From Zychaea mexicana (lineage: Eukaryota; Mucoromycota; Mucoromycetes; Mucorales; Lichtheimiaceae): 64,000 nucleotides of DNA. The stretch lies in the NCBI RefSeq assembly GCF_025766255.1, contig NW_026516664.1:186001-250000 (forward strand), written 5' to 3'. The notes under the pieces were generated by a model. The model did not search any database. It had not been told where the DNA came from and saw nothing but the letters and a program-made list of their open reading frames with translations. Made by a program: the position numbers and the translations under genes. Below, in pieces: positions 10,119-22,005 of the stretch; position 1 is the stretch's first letter, and each line of letters opens with the position of its first letter.

Positions 10119-12655
10119 ATGTTTTTGGCAGGGAAGACCAAGGAATTCTATATTGACTTGCAAACCAATCGCTACTACAAGCCAGGAGAGGCCATTAAAG
10201 GTAATATGCTTTTTTCGAAGGAGGAATAATATAAAAATAGAATCCAATAAGCTAGGAGAACAACAAAGGTTGCAGAAATGTAAGATAGTGTATGTATATA
10301 CAATCTAACATCACCAATCTCGAAACAATGATGGGTTGCATAGGGGATGTTGTTCTTGACCTTGCAAAAGCGAGAAAGATACACCATATTCGAGTAACAC
10401 TAGCTGGTGTCGTACAAGTTGGCGCCAACACCCTGACTTTGTTTAGCCGTGAATGCCAGATCGCTACTGCCCCGGACGAGTCAGGCAGTGCACATCAGCT
10501 GGAAGCCAAAAGCAACCGATTCCCTTTTGAGCTTAGCATTCCCGGGTCCAGTGCAGAACTTCCGACGAGCATGAAGGTAAGAAAAACTGTTTCCGCGTTT
10601 GTTCATTGTATAGTATGGAGTACTTGGTACATTCTAAATTATTATTTAATTATACAGCTGACACAACAAAGCGGTGTAAGGTACACAATCACTGCCGTAC
10701 TCAAGATTCCATATACGCTGGTACAGTCATGGTCTCCTCAGGACAGTCGAGAGATATCACTTGTCGAAGATATTGATGTAAGTCTCCCCGAGTATAAAGT
10801 CAAGGCCCGGGCGGATGAACAAGTCAAACACCAAGAGAATACAGCGGTAGTTTCGATGCATATTCCCAAAACCGCCATTGTACGAGGTAAAGCATAAATC
10901 CAAACAGGTGGGATTGCGAGGGAACACATAACATATCATCATCAGCATCACACACACAAACCCATCTGACTCGTTCCCTCTCTCTCTTGTATCACACCAG
11001 GCGACATCTTGCCTGTTACAGCAATTATCAAACATTATAAGGATTTTGTAAAGCCAAAGGCGGTAAAGCTCAGTTTGGTGAGACGGTTCTATCTATTCGG
11101 CAAGGGCAAGTAAGTATTACACTATCAACTGGAAGAACGATGGCTTATATCAATCGCTGACGCGCATGATTCTTGTAGAAAACAATTGGTTGAACAACGC
11201 ACCATCAAATCACGTGTATATGATCTGGAACTGACGAGCGATAACGAATACAAGAATGAATTTGTGGCAAAGATATTCATTCCACAGTCTGTGGCACCAA
11301 CCACATCTTCCAGCGGCCGCATCTTGCGTGTCGACTACACGGCACATATCTCGGTCGATCTGAACACGGTGGATCGTGAGGATCCCCGCTATTTGGAGTC
11401 TCATGCTGTTTATATGGACATTTTTGTTAAAATCGGTACAACGCCCAAAGCAGAAGTATCTATTGACAGTGACGAGGAGAGTGACGAAGAGGAACCGGCC
11501 GAAGATGAGCTTCCAGAGCTGTCAAAGGATATGGAGCAACTCGATTTGAGCGATGAGCGCGAGGATGGTCATGAAATATCTTCGGTCTATGCGCCAGCAC
11601 CTGTATATGCATCGCCACCGCTTTCGTATGTGTCACGCGAGAACAGCATGACTAGAACTACTAATGCAAAGGAACTTGAACCTGCTTCAGCATCTTTATC
11701 AAGAAACAGCAGCGTCGCAAGCAGCAACACCACTAGCAGCAGCATAAGATCAGATCCACCAACAGCAGCTCTATCTCGTGATAATAGCGTTGCCAGTACC
11801 GCCAGCAGACGAAGCATCGCCGCCGCTGCTCCTGTTGCTGAGCAACCACCCGCGCCTCTATCTCGAGATAACAGCTTAGCAAGCACAGCTAGCAGAAGAA
11901 GTATTGCCGAAGTGCATGATCCCTTGTCACGCAATAGCAGTTTTGCCAGTACTGCAAGCAGTAGCAGAAGACCTGCACAGGACAACTACCATACAAGATC
12001 CAGTAGTCAACATTCTTCGTCCTACTATCAGCAACAACATCAAACAACTACTCCTCAACTACAACACCACCAGCTGCACCGAGACGAATCACTCCACAGT
12101 ACCATCTCACACTCATCCACGCCATCCACATCGCCCTATAATAGCCCATCCACAAGTACGTCTGCATCACGCAATAACAGCGTGCGTATGTCGATGCCTG
12201 TTGCTATGCCAGTACCACCATCACAGCAACAGTTTCCACGACAACAGTCGCCATCAGGAATGGCTATGCCTATACCAATGCCGATGCCTCACGTACTACA
12301 GCAACCGACCTATCCACATCATCACCAACCCCCTCCCCCACAGCAATATTCGACATCACCACATAACCAGCTTTATTCCTCTTCTCCGCATAATTACCAT
12401 CATCAACCACCGCCTCCAACAACATATTTCCCTGGACAAGAACCGCCACCACCTCAATTCGACGCACCATTACCTCCTCCACCTCCATCCCCTTTCAGCA
12501 ATGGCAGCAGTCCCAACTTGCAAATGCCAATGCCGTTGATGCCTGGACCTGGACCACAACATTGGCCATCCCAATCTTCCTTCCATAGTCCACACATTTC
12601 CCACGACAATGCTCCTCCTCCTACTCCTCAACACCCTTCACCAGGTTACTGGTAA
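10119..12655 (+). CDS. Arrestin-domain adaptor with long low-complexity tail
   Basis: Five exons (10119-10200, 10344-10576, 10658-10886, 11001-11109, 11179-12655) join in frame to about 709 residues. The N-half is an arrestin fold: FYIDLQTNRYYKPGEAIKGDVVLDL opens the N-domain, and GDILPVTAIIKHYKDFVKPKAVKLSLV plus RVDYTAHISVDL mark the C-domain. The C-half is acidic, then Ser-rich with repeated LSR(D/N)xSxAS units, then Pro/Gln/His-rich. Fungal proteins of this class recruit Nedd4-type ubiquitin ligases to membrane transporters, usually through PPxY. I found Pro-rich stretches ending in Tyr but no exact PPxY, so ligase recruitment is unproven. The RRS and SRxxS repeats could be kinase or 14-3-3 sites, as in yeast alpha-arrestins; that is inference. 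Confidence 0.85.
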
Positions 12656-12775
12656 AACATTAAAAAACCGCCAAGTAGATCCACTGCGAATTAAACCACA
12701 ATTTCCGGGTAAATAATATATTTTCTCCTTGTGAACACTGTATGTATGTTGGAATTTGCACCATTCTTTGTTTCT

Positions 12776-13916
12776 CTACCAATCGATAACTGCTACGACA
12801 GGACGATGGTCACTGATATACAAACGGTCATCAAACATGTTGGGAAGCACACCAAAGCGACGCACGGTTGCGTTATTTTGGTGATGATGCATCATCATGA
12901 TATAATCGATCCGGAGCGGTGCAACGATTTCAGGTTCGCCAAAGCTAGTAAATGTATCGGTATCGCCATAGGGCCCGCTCAAGGTTGATCCACTTGGCAT
13001 TTGATGTGTTAAAGTCGTTGCGAGCGCATACCGGGTATCCACAAACAAGTTTTCCTCTTGTTTTTGATTCTGTATGTTCTGCATGATTTGGCCAGGTCGT
13101 ACTACGCGATGCGTCGGTAACGTCATTCCTTCCGTTGTGCGTACAGGCTTTCCTGTATGCGTAGCCACTTTGAGCTGTGTCTTTTGGTTGAGTTGATCAA
13201 TGTTTTTCCACGTGGAGTTATCTTGTTTTGCCTGACCACCCGTCAGCGTCACGTATCCGCCATCCGCTTCGGTCGAGTTCAGGTCTCCCATCAAGATTAA
13301 TAGCTCGTTTTTCTGGACTGCATGGTTGAGGATGACTTGAGCAGCACCCTTGCGCGACTCTGGTCCTTCATGGTCAAAATGGGCGTTGTAAACATGGAAG
13401 CGGGATCCATCCGACAAGCGACTAAACGTCACCACCGTGGCAATCCGCGGGTGCTTGGCGTCCCAGCCTTGGGTGCCTGGTTTGTCGGGTTCCTCCGAGA
13501 GCCATATGAGATGCCAGTCTTCCACCTTGAGTTTGTCCTTTTTATAAAAGACAGGACAGAATTCGCCTTCTTTCTGTCCGTCAACACGACCAGCACCTAC
13601 CCATGCATATTCGTCACCGAGTATGGAGTCCAAATCCATCACTTGTTGATTAAACGGTTCCTATTCAAAAATCAGAAGGCCAAATTGAATATGTATTATT
13701 AGGCAACTTCTTGCGTGTGTGGGATTATTTTTGTGGTTGAACAAATACCTGAAAGCCCACGATATCCGGTTCCCACATCAATACCGTGTCGCCAACTTTC
13801 CACTTGCGTACAGACCACGGCAACTCGCCTTCAAATTTGGATGGCAGTTGTGGTGCAGAAGCAAACGGTTCACTGCCACCCATATCCAGTCGAAGGTTGA
13901 ACGTCATGAACTTCAT
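12776..13916 (-). CDS. Endonuclease/exonuclease/phosphatase-family protein
   Basis: Two exons, 13749-13916 and 12776-13660, join in frame to 350 residues. The start ATG at 13916 gives MKFMTFNLRLD, the first metal-site motif of the family (Asn near residue 7). WEPDIVGFQ|E supplies the catalytic Glu across the intron. Later motifs are HVYNAHFDHEGPESR, LLILMGDLNSTEADGGY (catalytic Asp/Asn pair), RIDYIMM and YISDHRPVVAVI (terminal SDH), all in order. The set of residues is complete, so it should be an active metal-dependent phosphoesterase. Substrate class (phosphoinositide, nucleic acid or sphingomyelin-like) cannot be told from motifs. There is no signal peptide or membrane segment. It converges with the arrestin gene. 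Confidence 0.85.
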
Positions 13917-15064
13917 TTTTTTCTTCTATTTGTGTGGTAATATACACGAAAACGAGAAGAGGAGAAAAGGAAAGAGAAGCAAAAACCGGGATGAAACGCC
14001 ATGGATTTCTGCATGATGACGACCCTTGAAGCGAGATTTTGTACCACCGACATTGGCACAAAATAGTACTAATGATTAGCGAGGTTTTTTCCGACATGGC
14101 GGTGATTGGCCCATACAAGACGATGTTATTAAAAATCACCTTCTCTCCTTCCATGCACCGAGGCACAAATGAAAGGGAATATTTGATCTACCCGTGAAAG
14201 TCTTTGGTGTTGACCCGCTGAGCAGGATTTGGTAACAACATATCATCTTACCCTAGTCGTAGAGTCAATCGACCGGCAGATAATTTGTCTCTATTTTTTG
14301 GCCATACACATTACGCTTGTCATAGTGAGCGCGTCAGTAATTGCATTTCGATCTTCTTCCTTTTTACAGAACATAACGGCTCTTTCAATAGATAGGTACT
14401 GAAAGATGCAATTTAACTAATCAAAGCTGATAGTTATAGCTCTCTATTTATATGTATAAATGATAATCATCATTTTCTTTCCCTTTCTTTTTGCCCATTT
14501 TCGGTAATCTACCTTTCGTCTTAACTTGGATGTATTTTGTTTTTCCGGACAAACAGTTTGAAGCCTGAGTGCTATCAATTGTAATGACGGGAACTCCCAT
14601 TATGTAATAAGTTGGAATAGTGGTTTCTTGGCGAGATACCCCTTTGTGTTAGAATATAAGAAAGAAGAAAGTGCCGTACATCAGTAGGTTTCCATTTGAC
14701 ATGTGTTGGCAAAGGAAAACATTATAGAGACATAATGCTCTTGTTTTTTTTGTGCATCCAGTTTCGATAGAGGATAGCCAAATTCAACTGTCTATACCGT
14801 ACCGTAGCTACTGATATTTCTATCCAAAGTGATTTTACCAAATAAATATACACGCTATGGATTTTTCGAACTTGGAGTTTATAACTATCTTTGATTTTTA
14901 AAAGTGGAGGAACAACAAAAAAGAAAAGCACGGGAATGATATGGAACAGGGGATAACATTAAGGAAAACATGAGAACAAGAAAGAAGTAAATAGTAGTAT
15001 AGACTACCTAAGCAAAAGTATGGGCATGTATCATATGTGCGTGAATGTATCAAAACTATTCGTT
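13917..15064. other. Intergenic region
   Basis: About 1.1 kb of AT-rich DNA between two minus-strand genes. It must contain the promoter of the EEP-family gene and the 3' end of the chitin deacetylase. Open frames are short, AT-biased and match nothing I recognise. No repeat or RNA gene was seen. Confidence 0.5.
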
Positions 15065-16319
15065 TTATAAAGCAAAGGGTGCAAAGATAAGTGTTGCAAG
15101 AATTGACATGAAGAGCCCGGCCAGCGCGTTTGCGTCCGTATTTGAGGAAGCGCCTGATACGTGAGGCGTGTGTTGTTTTTGCCTTTGCTGTGGTAAAGGA
15201 TCGCTACTGCTCGGTGCAGATGATGAAGAGGCGAGGCTTGAAGAGGATGCAAGGGAGCTGCCAGCAGCAGCAGCAGAGGAGGAAAGCGTTGCGTTTTGAA
15301 CGTTCTGTGCCTCAATAGGATCATTTAATGAGTCATGCGGCTCTTCATCGCCAAGGCATTCTGCAGCTGTTGAGAACTGATAACCGCGTTGGGTCAGATA
15401 GTTGATGATATGGGGCACTTGCGCAATGGATTGGTTGTACAAATCTATAACCGATTCCTCAACAATTAGTGCCCAGAGGAGGTGTGTAGACACATAGTGA
15501 AGCGATTTTCTTAGAAAAAAAAAAAGAGGAAAACTTACCGTGTTGCAGGCTGATATATCCAGGGTCCTCATGGGGGTTCAATCCAGTGTCAATGCCGGCT
15601 GCTGCACTCTTGAAGGCACCACGTATTTTCTTGGAAGCATCCGCGCGCATATACACATCGTAATCCGTAGGATCAACATTCCATAGCAAAACCTTGTAGC
15701 CCATAGAATTTAAAAGTGCCTTGACACGACCATCAGCTTCGCCGAAAGGAGGACGAGCATACTTGGGCTTGATACCAATGGCATCCTTGATGGCCTTCTC
15801 GGTTGCCTTCATTTCGTAAATGATTTCGTCGTTCGTCAAGCTCATCAAGTGTGGATGCGAGTATGTGTGCGAAGCAATTTGGTGACCTGCTTCATAGGCG
15901 CGCTTAACCACTTCGGGGTATTTCTCAACGTGGGATCCCATGACGCAGAATGTGGCCTTGATATCATGCTTGTCCAAGATATCGAGCAGCTGTCCAGTGT
16001 ATTCACTGGGTCCATCGTCAAATGTCAACGCCCAAACGTGATCGCGCGGACAGCCATAAATATCGGCTGGGGTGGGTGTGTTGCCGCATGTCTCAAAGCA
16101 TCGATCGTTTTCGGGTCCATCACAATCGACGTTCTCGCAAATACCGGAGCCAATGGGGCGGATGGCAACGTCGGGTACTTGGGCCAGATCGACTTCTTTC
16201 AGCCAAGCCTCGTTCTTAGGCACTTCGACTTCTTCGGCGTCACCTTGGGCAATAACCGTACTTAGTGTAAGTATTAGCAGGCATGCTGCAGCGAGCAAGA
16301 AAAACTTTCTGCCCTCCAT
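15065..16319 (-). CDS. Chitin deacetylase, GPI-anchored type
   Basis: The ATG at 16319 starts a signal peptide (MEGRKFFLLAAACLLILTLS). A short Cys-rich segment (Cys at about 60, 65, 73, 77, 89) and a NodB domain follow. The domain has TFDDGPS (Asp100/Asp101), SHTYSHPHL (metal His150/His154), ARPPFGEADGR and LLWNVDPTDYD. The family removes acetyl groups from chitin to make chitosan, a main wall polymer in Mucorales. The second exon (down to 15065) encodes GYQFSTAAECLGD, a Ser/Ala-rich stalk and a hydrophobic C-terminus ending APFAL, a likely GPI signal. The join is abnormal: the GTAAG donor after ISLQH is clear (intron starts near 15539), but no AG acceptor restores the frame. The only phase-preserving cut follows CTCTGGG. 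Non-canonical splicing, mutation or sequence error are possible. Confidence 0.85.
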
Positions 16320-16765
16320 GATGGGTTGTTGATTTCCTCGCGTCTTCTTGTCTAATCTAGTGACCCTTTATATATCATGAAAAGCAAAATGTTTCCGAAA
16401 AAAAAGCTTTTCGCCTCCTCGATATTGACAGCCTGTGGATGTGTTTGGTCGATATGACGACAGATCGTGTGCGCATTTAAAAACAATGAAAGCGAGTAAT
16501 CATAAGCTAGCTTCATTTTAAATAGTTTAAGCATAAGATAGTAGAGTGAGAAAAGTTACTTCTTTTTTACTCTATGTGTTTTGACAGACACCTCAATATC
16601 AAAAGAAGACTCGGGAATTTCATGCAGTTGTTGCAAGCAGTGAGTTGCAAATGCAACCGAAATTGACAGTTGTGTCTCTGCCTTCAACTTTTTGCTACGA
16701 ACCAAATTTCTAAAGTGAAGAATTGACCAACACAAACCGTTGGCCATAATAAACAAGCTATTACC
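16320..16765. other. Divergent intergenic region
   Basis: Lies between the divergently transcribed chitin deacetylase and the CDK-like kinase, so it should hold both promoters. No motif stood out. Confidence 0.45.
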
Positions 16766-18269
16766 ATGGAAGGCATGTTCTCAACAGTGGAAAAGCAGGT
16801 ACTCGAGACGCGGCTCGTTGCTGTCAAAAAGTACAAAAAACATCACGGTCAATTGGTGCAAAGACACTACCAGCGGGAGCTCTGGGCATTACGGACCATG
16901 TCCTTGGAATCTGAAGCCGAAGCACGAGAGAATCACGTACGCAATATAATCAACTTGCTATTAATCGCTAAATCGAGATGAACCTCAAGACATGCTGCTA
17001 AACTGTTATGTTGATTAGGTCATTTGTTTACTGAGTGCCGATTCAACAGGTGGCGCTCACTACTTGACCTTCCCTTACTATGAGTATACGCTTATGAATT
17101 TTGTGGAAGACAGAGACCGCCAGTTTGCTTTGAGTGCACTGTACCAGATTGCACAGGGGCTCATTTTTCTGCATTCGCAAGGAATTGTTCATTGCGATCT
17201 GGCTCCTACTAATATTTTGGTCGATCATGACCAACAGGTGGTCATCGCCGACTTTGGGTGCGCCCATCTGTATTCTTCAAGTACAACATACCCAGACTCT
17301 GGCTTCAACTCGATGGAAGAAATCGGTACCAGGTATTAAAAAGAAAATATTCATCTATTGAGTGTGTACTTTGCAGAGTTTTAAGAAATAACATTGGGTG
17401 TGCCTTTTTGCTAGATACTATAAAGCACCTGAGCACTTGTTCGGATACCGTGTGTATCAGCCGGCAACCGACATTTGGTCACTTGGCACTATATCTTGTC
17501 ACCTGTTACTAGGACATCCGATATTTGATGGACAAAGCGATTTAGAACAAATTGGAATGATAGTGCGTTCGCTAGGCCCCCCTCCTATTGAAGTCAAGGA
17601 AGAGGTAAAGGAAGAAAGCCAAGGATGTGATCGGGCGGAGGATACACTTTCCAGGCGCAACAACAACGATAGTTAAAAGAATACATTCTAGGAAATGAGC
17701 ATGTACCCAGACATCGACAAGTTGATCTTTTTTGGGGGCGATTCTCTACTAAGCCAACAAGACAGCGATGATGACGATAGTGGTGGCAGTGACGAGGATG
17801 ACGAAGTGGATGCAGCAGAGGAAGAAACACTTCACGGTGAAAGTGTTCAAGCCAATATTGCAAAGATGCCCAATGCAAAATCGCTTAGTTTAGGATCAAT
17901 ATTGAATGAATCGTTTGTTGCACGAGAGGATCAAGTTTTGATCCGCCGTATGTTGACATGGTCTATCAAGGAGCGAATAACAGCCAAGGAGGTAAGATGC
18001 CAGTAAAAAGTGGCCTATTACAAGGAGGAAAAGAGAGGGGCAAAGAGTATTTTGCAAAAAGTGGGATACCCGTTTTCTGATTCTCACGGACCTGCTGTTT
18101 TCTTCGTAACAACGGACACTCATAAAATGACAAAAACAAAGATCTCCAAGCTAGTATATCCTGTCCAATAGTCATGGAGCATTGACCCAAATTTGCTTGG
18201 CCGTTATTATTGCAGTTCTTGACTCATCACAAAATTGATGTCATATCATACAATTTAACGCGGTGGTAA
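16766..18269 (+). CDS. Divergent CDK-family protein kinase
   Basis: Five exons (16766-16936, 17019-17332, 17415-17604, 17692-17991, 18216-18269) join in frame to 342 residues. VAVKKY (Lys21) is the ATP lysine, but the N-terminus begins almost at the Gly loop, which is reduced to GMFSTV, so an extra 5' exon is possible. The catalytic loop reads HCDLAPTN (115-122): Asp117 and Asn122 are kept, but the Lys of HRDLKxxN is Ala and the Arg is Cys. IADFG (133-137) is normal. RYYKAPEHLFG, TDIWSLGTI and GHPIFDGQSDLEQIG are CDK/CAK-like. An acidic Asp/Ser/Glu insert (about 17760-17830) precedes the final helices. The wording recalls fungal CDK-activating kinases of the Csk1/Cak1 group, but that placement is inferred. 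Confidence 0.78.
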
Positions 18270-18989
18270 AAGTCAGTTAGTCAATACAAGTACTGTACTA
18301 TATCAGTCTATTTGCAGAAAGAAGCGCGCAACTCATTTCACACCAGCTTTTTCATGCCAAAGGTGCCAGGACATCTTCACTAGCGCATTATTAATGTCTT
18401 CATTATTCTTGGCCTCCAGGATCCCCACCCCCATCCTCTTGATCATCGTCCTCGTCTTCGGTTCGCTTCCTACCTCATCCTGATTATTCAAATCTTGCTC
18501 TTGGATTTGCGCCTTGATGCTTTGGCCTTGCTATTTGGGCAGCGCAGATCAACTGTTCTTGAGTAAATGTCACCACCGCTGTTTTTACGTATGCCACATA
18601 AAAGCGACACAAATTATTTCCAGCGCTATATTTAAGATCGATGACACGGCCCACTATGTGTTCCCAATCTCATCGACTTCTCGCTCGTAGTGTGGTCGGT
18701 ATAGATAAGCGTACTCGCATTGCTGCTATTGAACTGTATGATAGAAGATACACGTAGTAATACAGAAGAATCACGTATGTCTTACCGGCAGATAGGGCAT
18801 TGAGACGTTGGTGTGCGCGGATTATATACAGCATCACAGCACCAAAGGATAATTCTACCTTCTCGATTATTCGCGATGGTGCGCCGAAACTTTTACTTGT
18901 TGGTAAAACTGCAAGACAACCTCAATGTTAGTAACAAGGAAACTTAAACTTTGAATACAAAAGAGCAAAATAAAGGTACGTAACATACT
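18270..18989 (-). other. Decayed coding debris
   Basis: On the minus strand, short coding-like stretches appear: one with a CPICR motif near 18790-18870, and another giving VGRVIDLKYSAGNNLCRFYV near 18590-18650. They are interrupted by stops. They may be the 3' part of the neighbouring transposase relic or a separate dead gene. I cannot name the family. Confidence 0.3.
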
Positions 18990-20360
18990 TGTGCTCTCTG
19001 CAGGTGTAAAGGTCTTGTTCATGTTAACCAACACTTTAGTGGACGGCTGCTACAACCCGTTGAAGGCAAACAGAGCATATGATGCTGGTCCTCAATTCGC
19101 CGATCACGACGACAACAGTCCGCTGCGCCAGTATGCCCCAGAAAGTCTGAACAAAAAAGAAAAAGTGAAACGTCGTTTAATACACCATGTTCACATATGG
19201 CTGTGATGTTTATATTGTTGCCCTGATATTGAACACAATCATAAACTCCACCGACAAGGGCTCAAGTCTTTTGATCCCTTGAAGCCGGGCATCTCCATAG
19301 CCGACAATGATAGGCAACGGCGGTTGATAATTAGGATGACGAAGCCGCTCGCGTTGTGCCGCGCGACGGTGATCTTTGCGTTCCTTCTTTGAGCTTTTGG
19401 GGAAGGATGCCATTAAAAAACAAAACGTGGGCTATTTCTTGCCTTGATGTGCAAGATATAATATCTCTTTTATATAGTCATACGCTACTTACATCGTCTG
19501 GGCCAGAAATTCCCATCAGTTTGCTTGCTAAACGCTCGATGGCAGAGCGACGGGCGCCAAAGTACCTCAACTGCATCTCGCGATGTTGACAGTCGCAACT
19601 AAATTCTCCAAAGGCTCTATAAATAATGCTGTGAGTATTACGGATTGTGGAAATAATATAATACTTACTTTTTGTGAGATTCGCCTATCATGCGAATATA
19701 AGCCTCGAAACCTTGCACTGTGTGTATCATACAATAAGAAAATTCGCTCACATCCGAATAAACAGCTCGTGTATGTTCGTCACATTTTGATAAACACAGG
19801 TTTTTAGGGCTCGTTAGACCAAGTTCAAGACGAAAGTGTTTGACCTCTTTCGAGCTATTTGGTGACCGCTCTGTAACTGTAGTTAAAAAAAGCAACCAGT
19901 GAATAAGTCTCGGGATGCAAGCGAGCAAAATAGGAAATGAGACTGGATGAAACTGTACCTCCTCGTATTCCTGTCCTGAGCCTCTTGAACGTCAATGACA
20001 CTAACACGCCATCCATTTCAATATAATTATTGAAAATTTGCGGTCCTCGATTTTCTTGTGGCACCTCTCCTCTACTACTTGGAATTTAAGAAACACAAGT
20101 TTGAGTATATAGCTGTCAAAGAGGGAAGCGTTCAGAAGCAATATATGCAGCACTCCTATATTAACTGACCCAGTAGGTCCCAGTATGTTGGTATTCTTCT
20201 GGTAACATGGTTCAGGAAAAGAGATACTCCCAAATCTCTTCCATTTGCACCTCGATAAGCTGGCAAAACTACCGCTCGCTGTTTAAAGAATTCCCGTCCG
20301 CTGTTGGCTCTCCTGGGCGCTAACACTCGCAGTTAGATTTGCTTCCTTTTAAATGTGTAT
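18990..20360 (-). pseudogene. Fanzor/TnpB-like transposase relic
   Basis: Minus-strand fragments appear in the order expected for a eukaryotic TnpB homologue. They are a helical N-part with RRIPTYWDLLG (about 20160-20330), FNNYIEMDGVLVSLTFKR (about 19980-20040), and a degenerate RuvC-I region (about 19680-19800). Then come LRYFGARRSAIERLASKLMG (about 19510-19590), PIIVGYGDARLQG (about 19265-19300), and VVVVIGELRTSIICSVC near 19040-19110, which resembles the RuvC Glu strand followed by the zinc-ribbon CxxC. Stops and frame changes separate the pieces, some perhaps introns. Fanzor proteins are RNA-guided nucleases of eukaryotic transposons, and Mucoromycota genomes carry them. The match is by motif order only and this copy is certainly dead. 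No guide-RNA end was identified. Confidence 0.5.
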
Positions 20361-22005
20361 ATATAACACTTCTAGAGTGCAGAAAGTAAACTTACCAATA
20401 CATGAGGTGGCAGTGTGATACACATTTGGTATTTGGTAGAAAACTCAGCGGTCAATAGGCATGTGCGTTACTTGCTGGTGCTTGGCTACGGGTAGCAGTG
20501 TTTACCTCGATCTGCCGTCGTGCTGGACAACGCGTTGCAGAAGCCTAAGGTAGGACCTTGTCATTTGAATGAACATAGCAGCTAGTTCTTGGAAAGCGTT
20601 TTGGATTATTCTACTGGGAACTCCTCCCTTGTTGGCGAACGCGACTTTACAGTGTCTATGGCGTTAGATTATGCATAAAATTGACGTATCCGCCAGATCT
20701 ATACTTCTGGTAGCAGGCGATCATTACATGACAATAACTTCCCAGCTGATGCGAAAAGTATGCCAACGCATTATGATAAGCATAACGTTTACGTCGTATG
20801 GATTCTACAGAGGCATTTTTTGAAAAGTGATTTATACAGGAGAGGGATGAAAATTTGAGAAACATAAATTGATGAGTATTAACGTTTCAACTTATAGACA
20901 GGCGAGTAAATTCCAGCTCAACAAGTAGCCGGTAAGCAAAAGTACGTGTATAATGGTGTTCAGTGTTATATTTTTTTACTGTACACATCCGGCAATATGT
21001 TTTATATAATAATAAATCGTTGCCTTAGAAAGCTTCTATCAATTTTTCATGGAAACAATAGGTCCATTGCGCTTGTGTACATAATCATCGCTCCATATGA
21101 CGGTTGTGAAAGTACAGTCGTCTGCTCAGTTATATTGTTTGGTTGTCCAGAAGAGCAAGCAAGGAATATTTTTTCACATGTATTAGTTATTTATGGGTTG
21201 CTTATTGTCAAAGAACATGGCTATCAAACCCGACATTCAGTCACTTCTTTCGAACACTATGTCGGATAAATAAAATTTTGCCTATAGGCCTTAAAAAAAA
21301 GAACATGGCAACGCAATACAAGAGTCTATTCAATTTCGTTCCACTGCTACGAGACATAATGACCAGCAGTACAAACTCTGTTTAACCCTTACCTGCTCCT
21401 CCTTCATCTTACCTCGGCACCACACTTTGTGCTCACCATTTGTCATCATTCTGATGATAAGCTCTTTTTGACGTGAAAGAAATCAAACATTTGGACAAAG
21501 CATAGAATATTAACTTGACATACATGGAGAATAGCAATTATTCTTCACGAGAAAATTTTGCTGCTGTAAAAATTAGCATACAAACTTATCGTAGAGTAGA
21601 GCCTAATATGCTATAAAGCACACTTAATTCTTCCCTTATTAACCAGTGTCACTTGTAGAAGTAATAGTGCAATTCACTCATGATTTGATTTGTATATATC
21701 GCCCATACACAAGTTTCCGATGTTACCGTCGCCGTAAATCATTTGAGGCCCCTCCATTTCCAATGCTGTCGGAAAAGGGGACAGAGGTGCCGGTATTGGG
21801 GTTCGCCCCAACTGTCTCCGCCAAACACTTCTCTCATTGGATCCTGCGGGGTCCATTGCCCCCAACAAACCCAGAGATGGACACTCTAGTTTTGTAACGC
21901 TAATATTAATCCCTCACTTTTCCCCCAATCCTTTCTTACTTCCTTTCCTGTTTTCTTTCCCCTTGATCAATTAATGCATATTCGCCGTTTTATAACCTGA
22001 TAATA
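20361..22005. other. Gene-poor spacer upstream of SCH9-type kinase
   Basis: About 1.6 kb with no supportable gene. Several 60-100-codon frames exist but have AT-driven composition and no recognisable motif. The last 120 bases are CT-rich and look like the leader of the kinase gene. Confidence 0.45.

Noticed and set aside
20946..21269. 107-codon plus-strand frame
   Set aside because: AT-rich codons, no recognisable domain, no consistent neighbouring exon.
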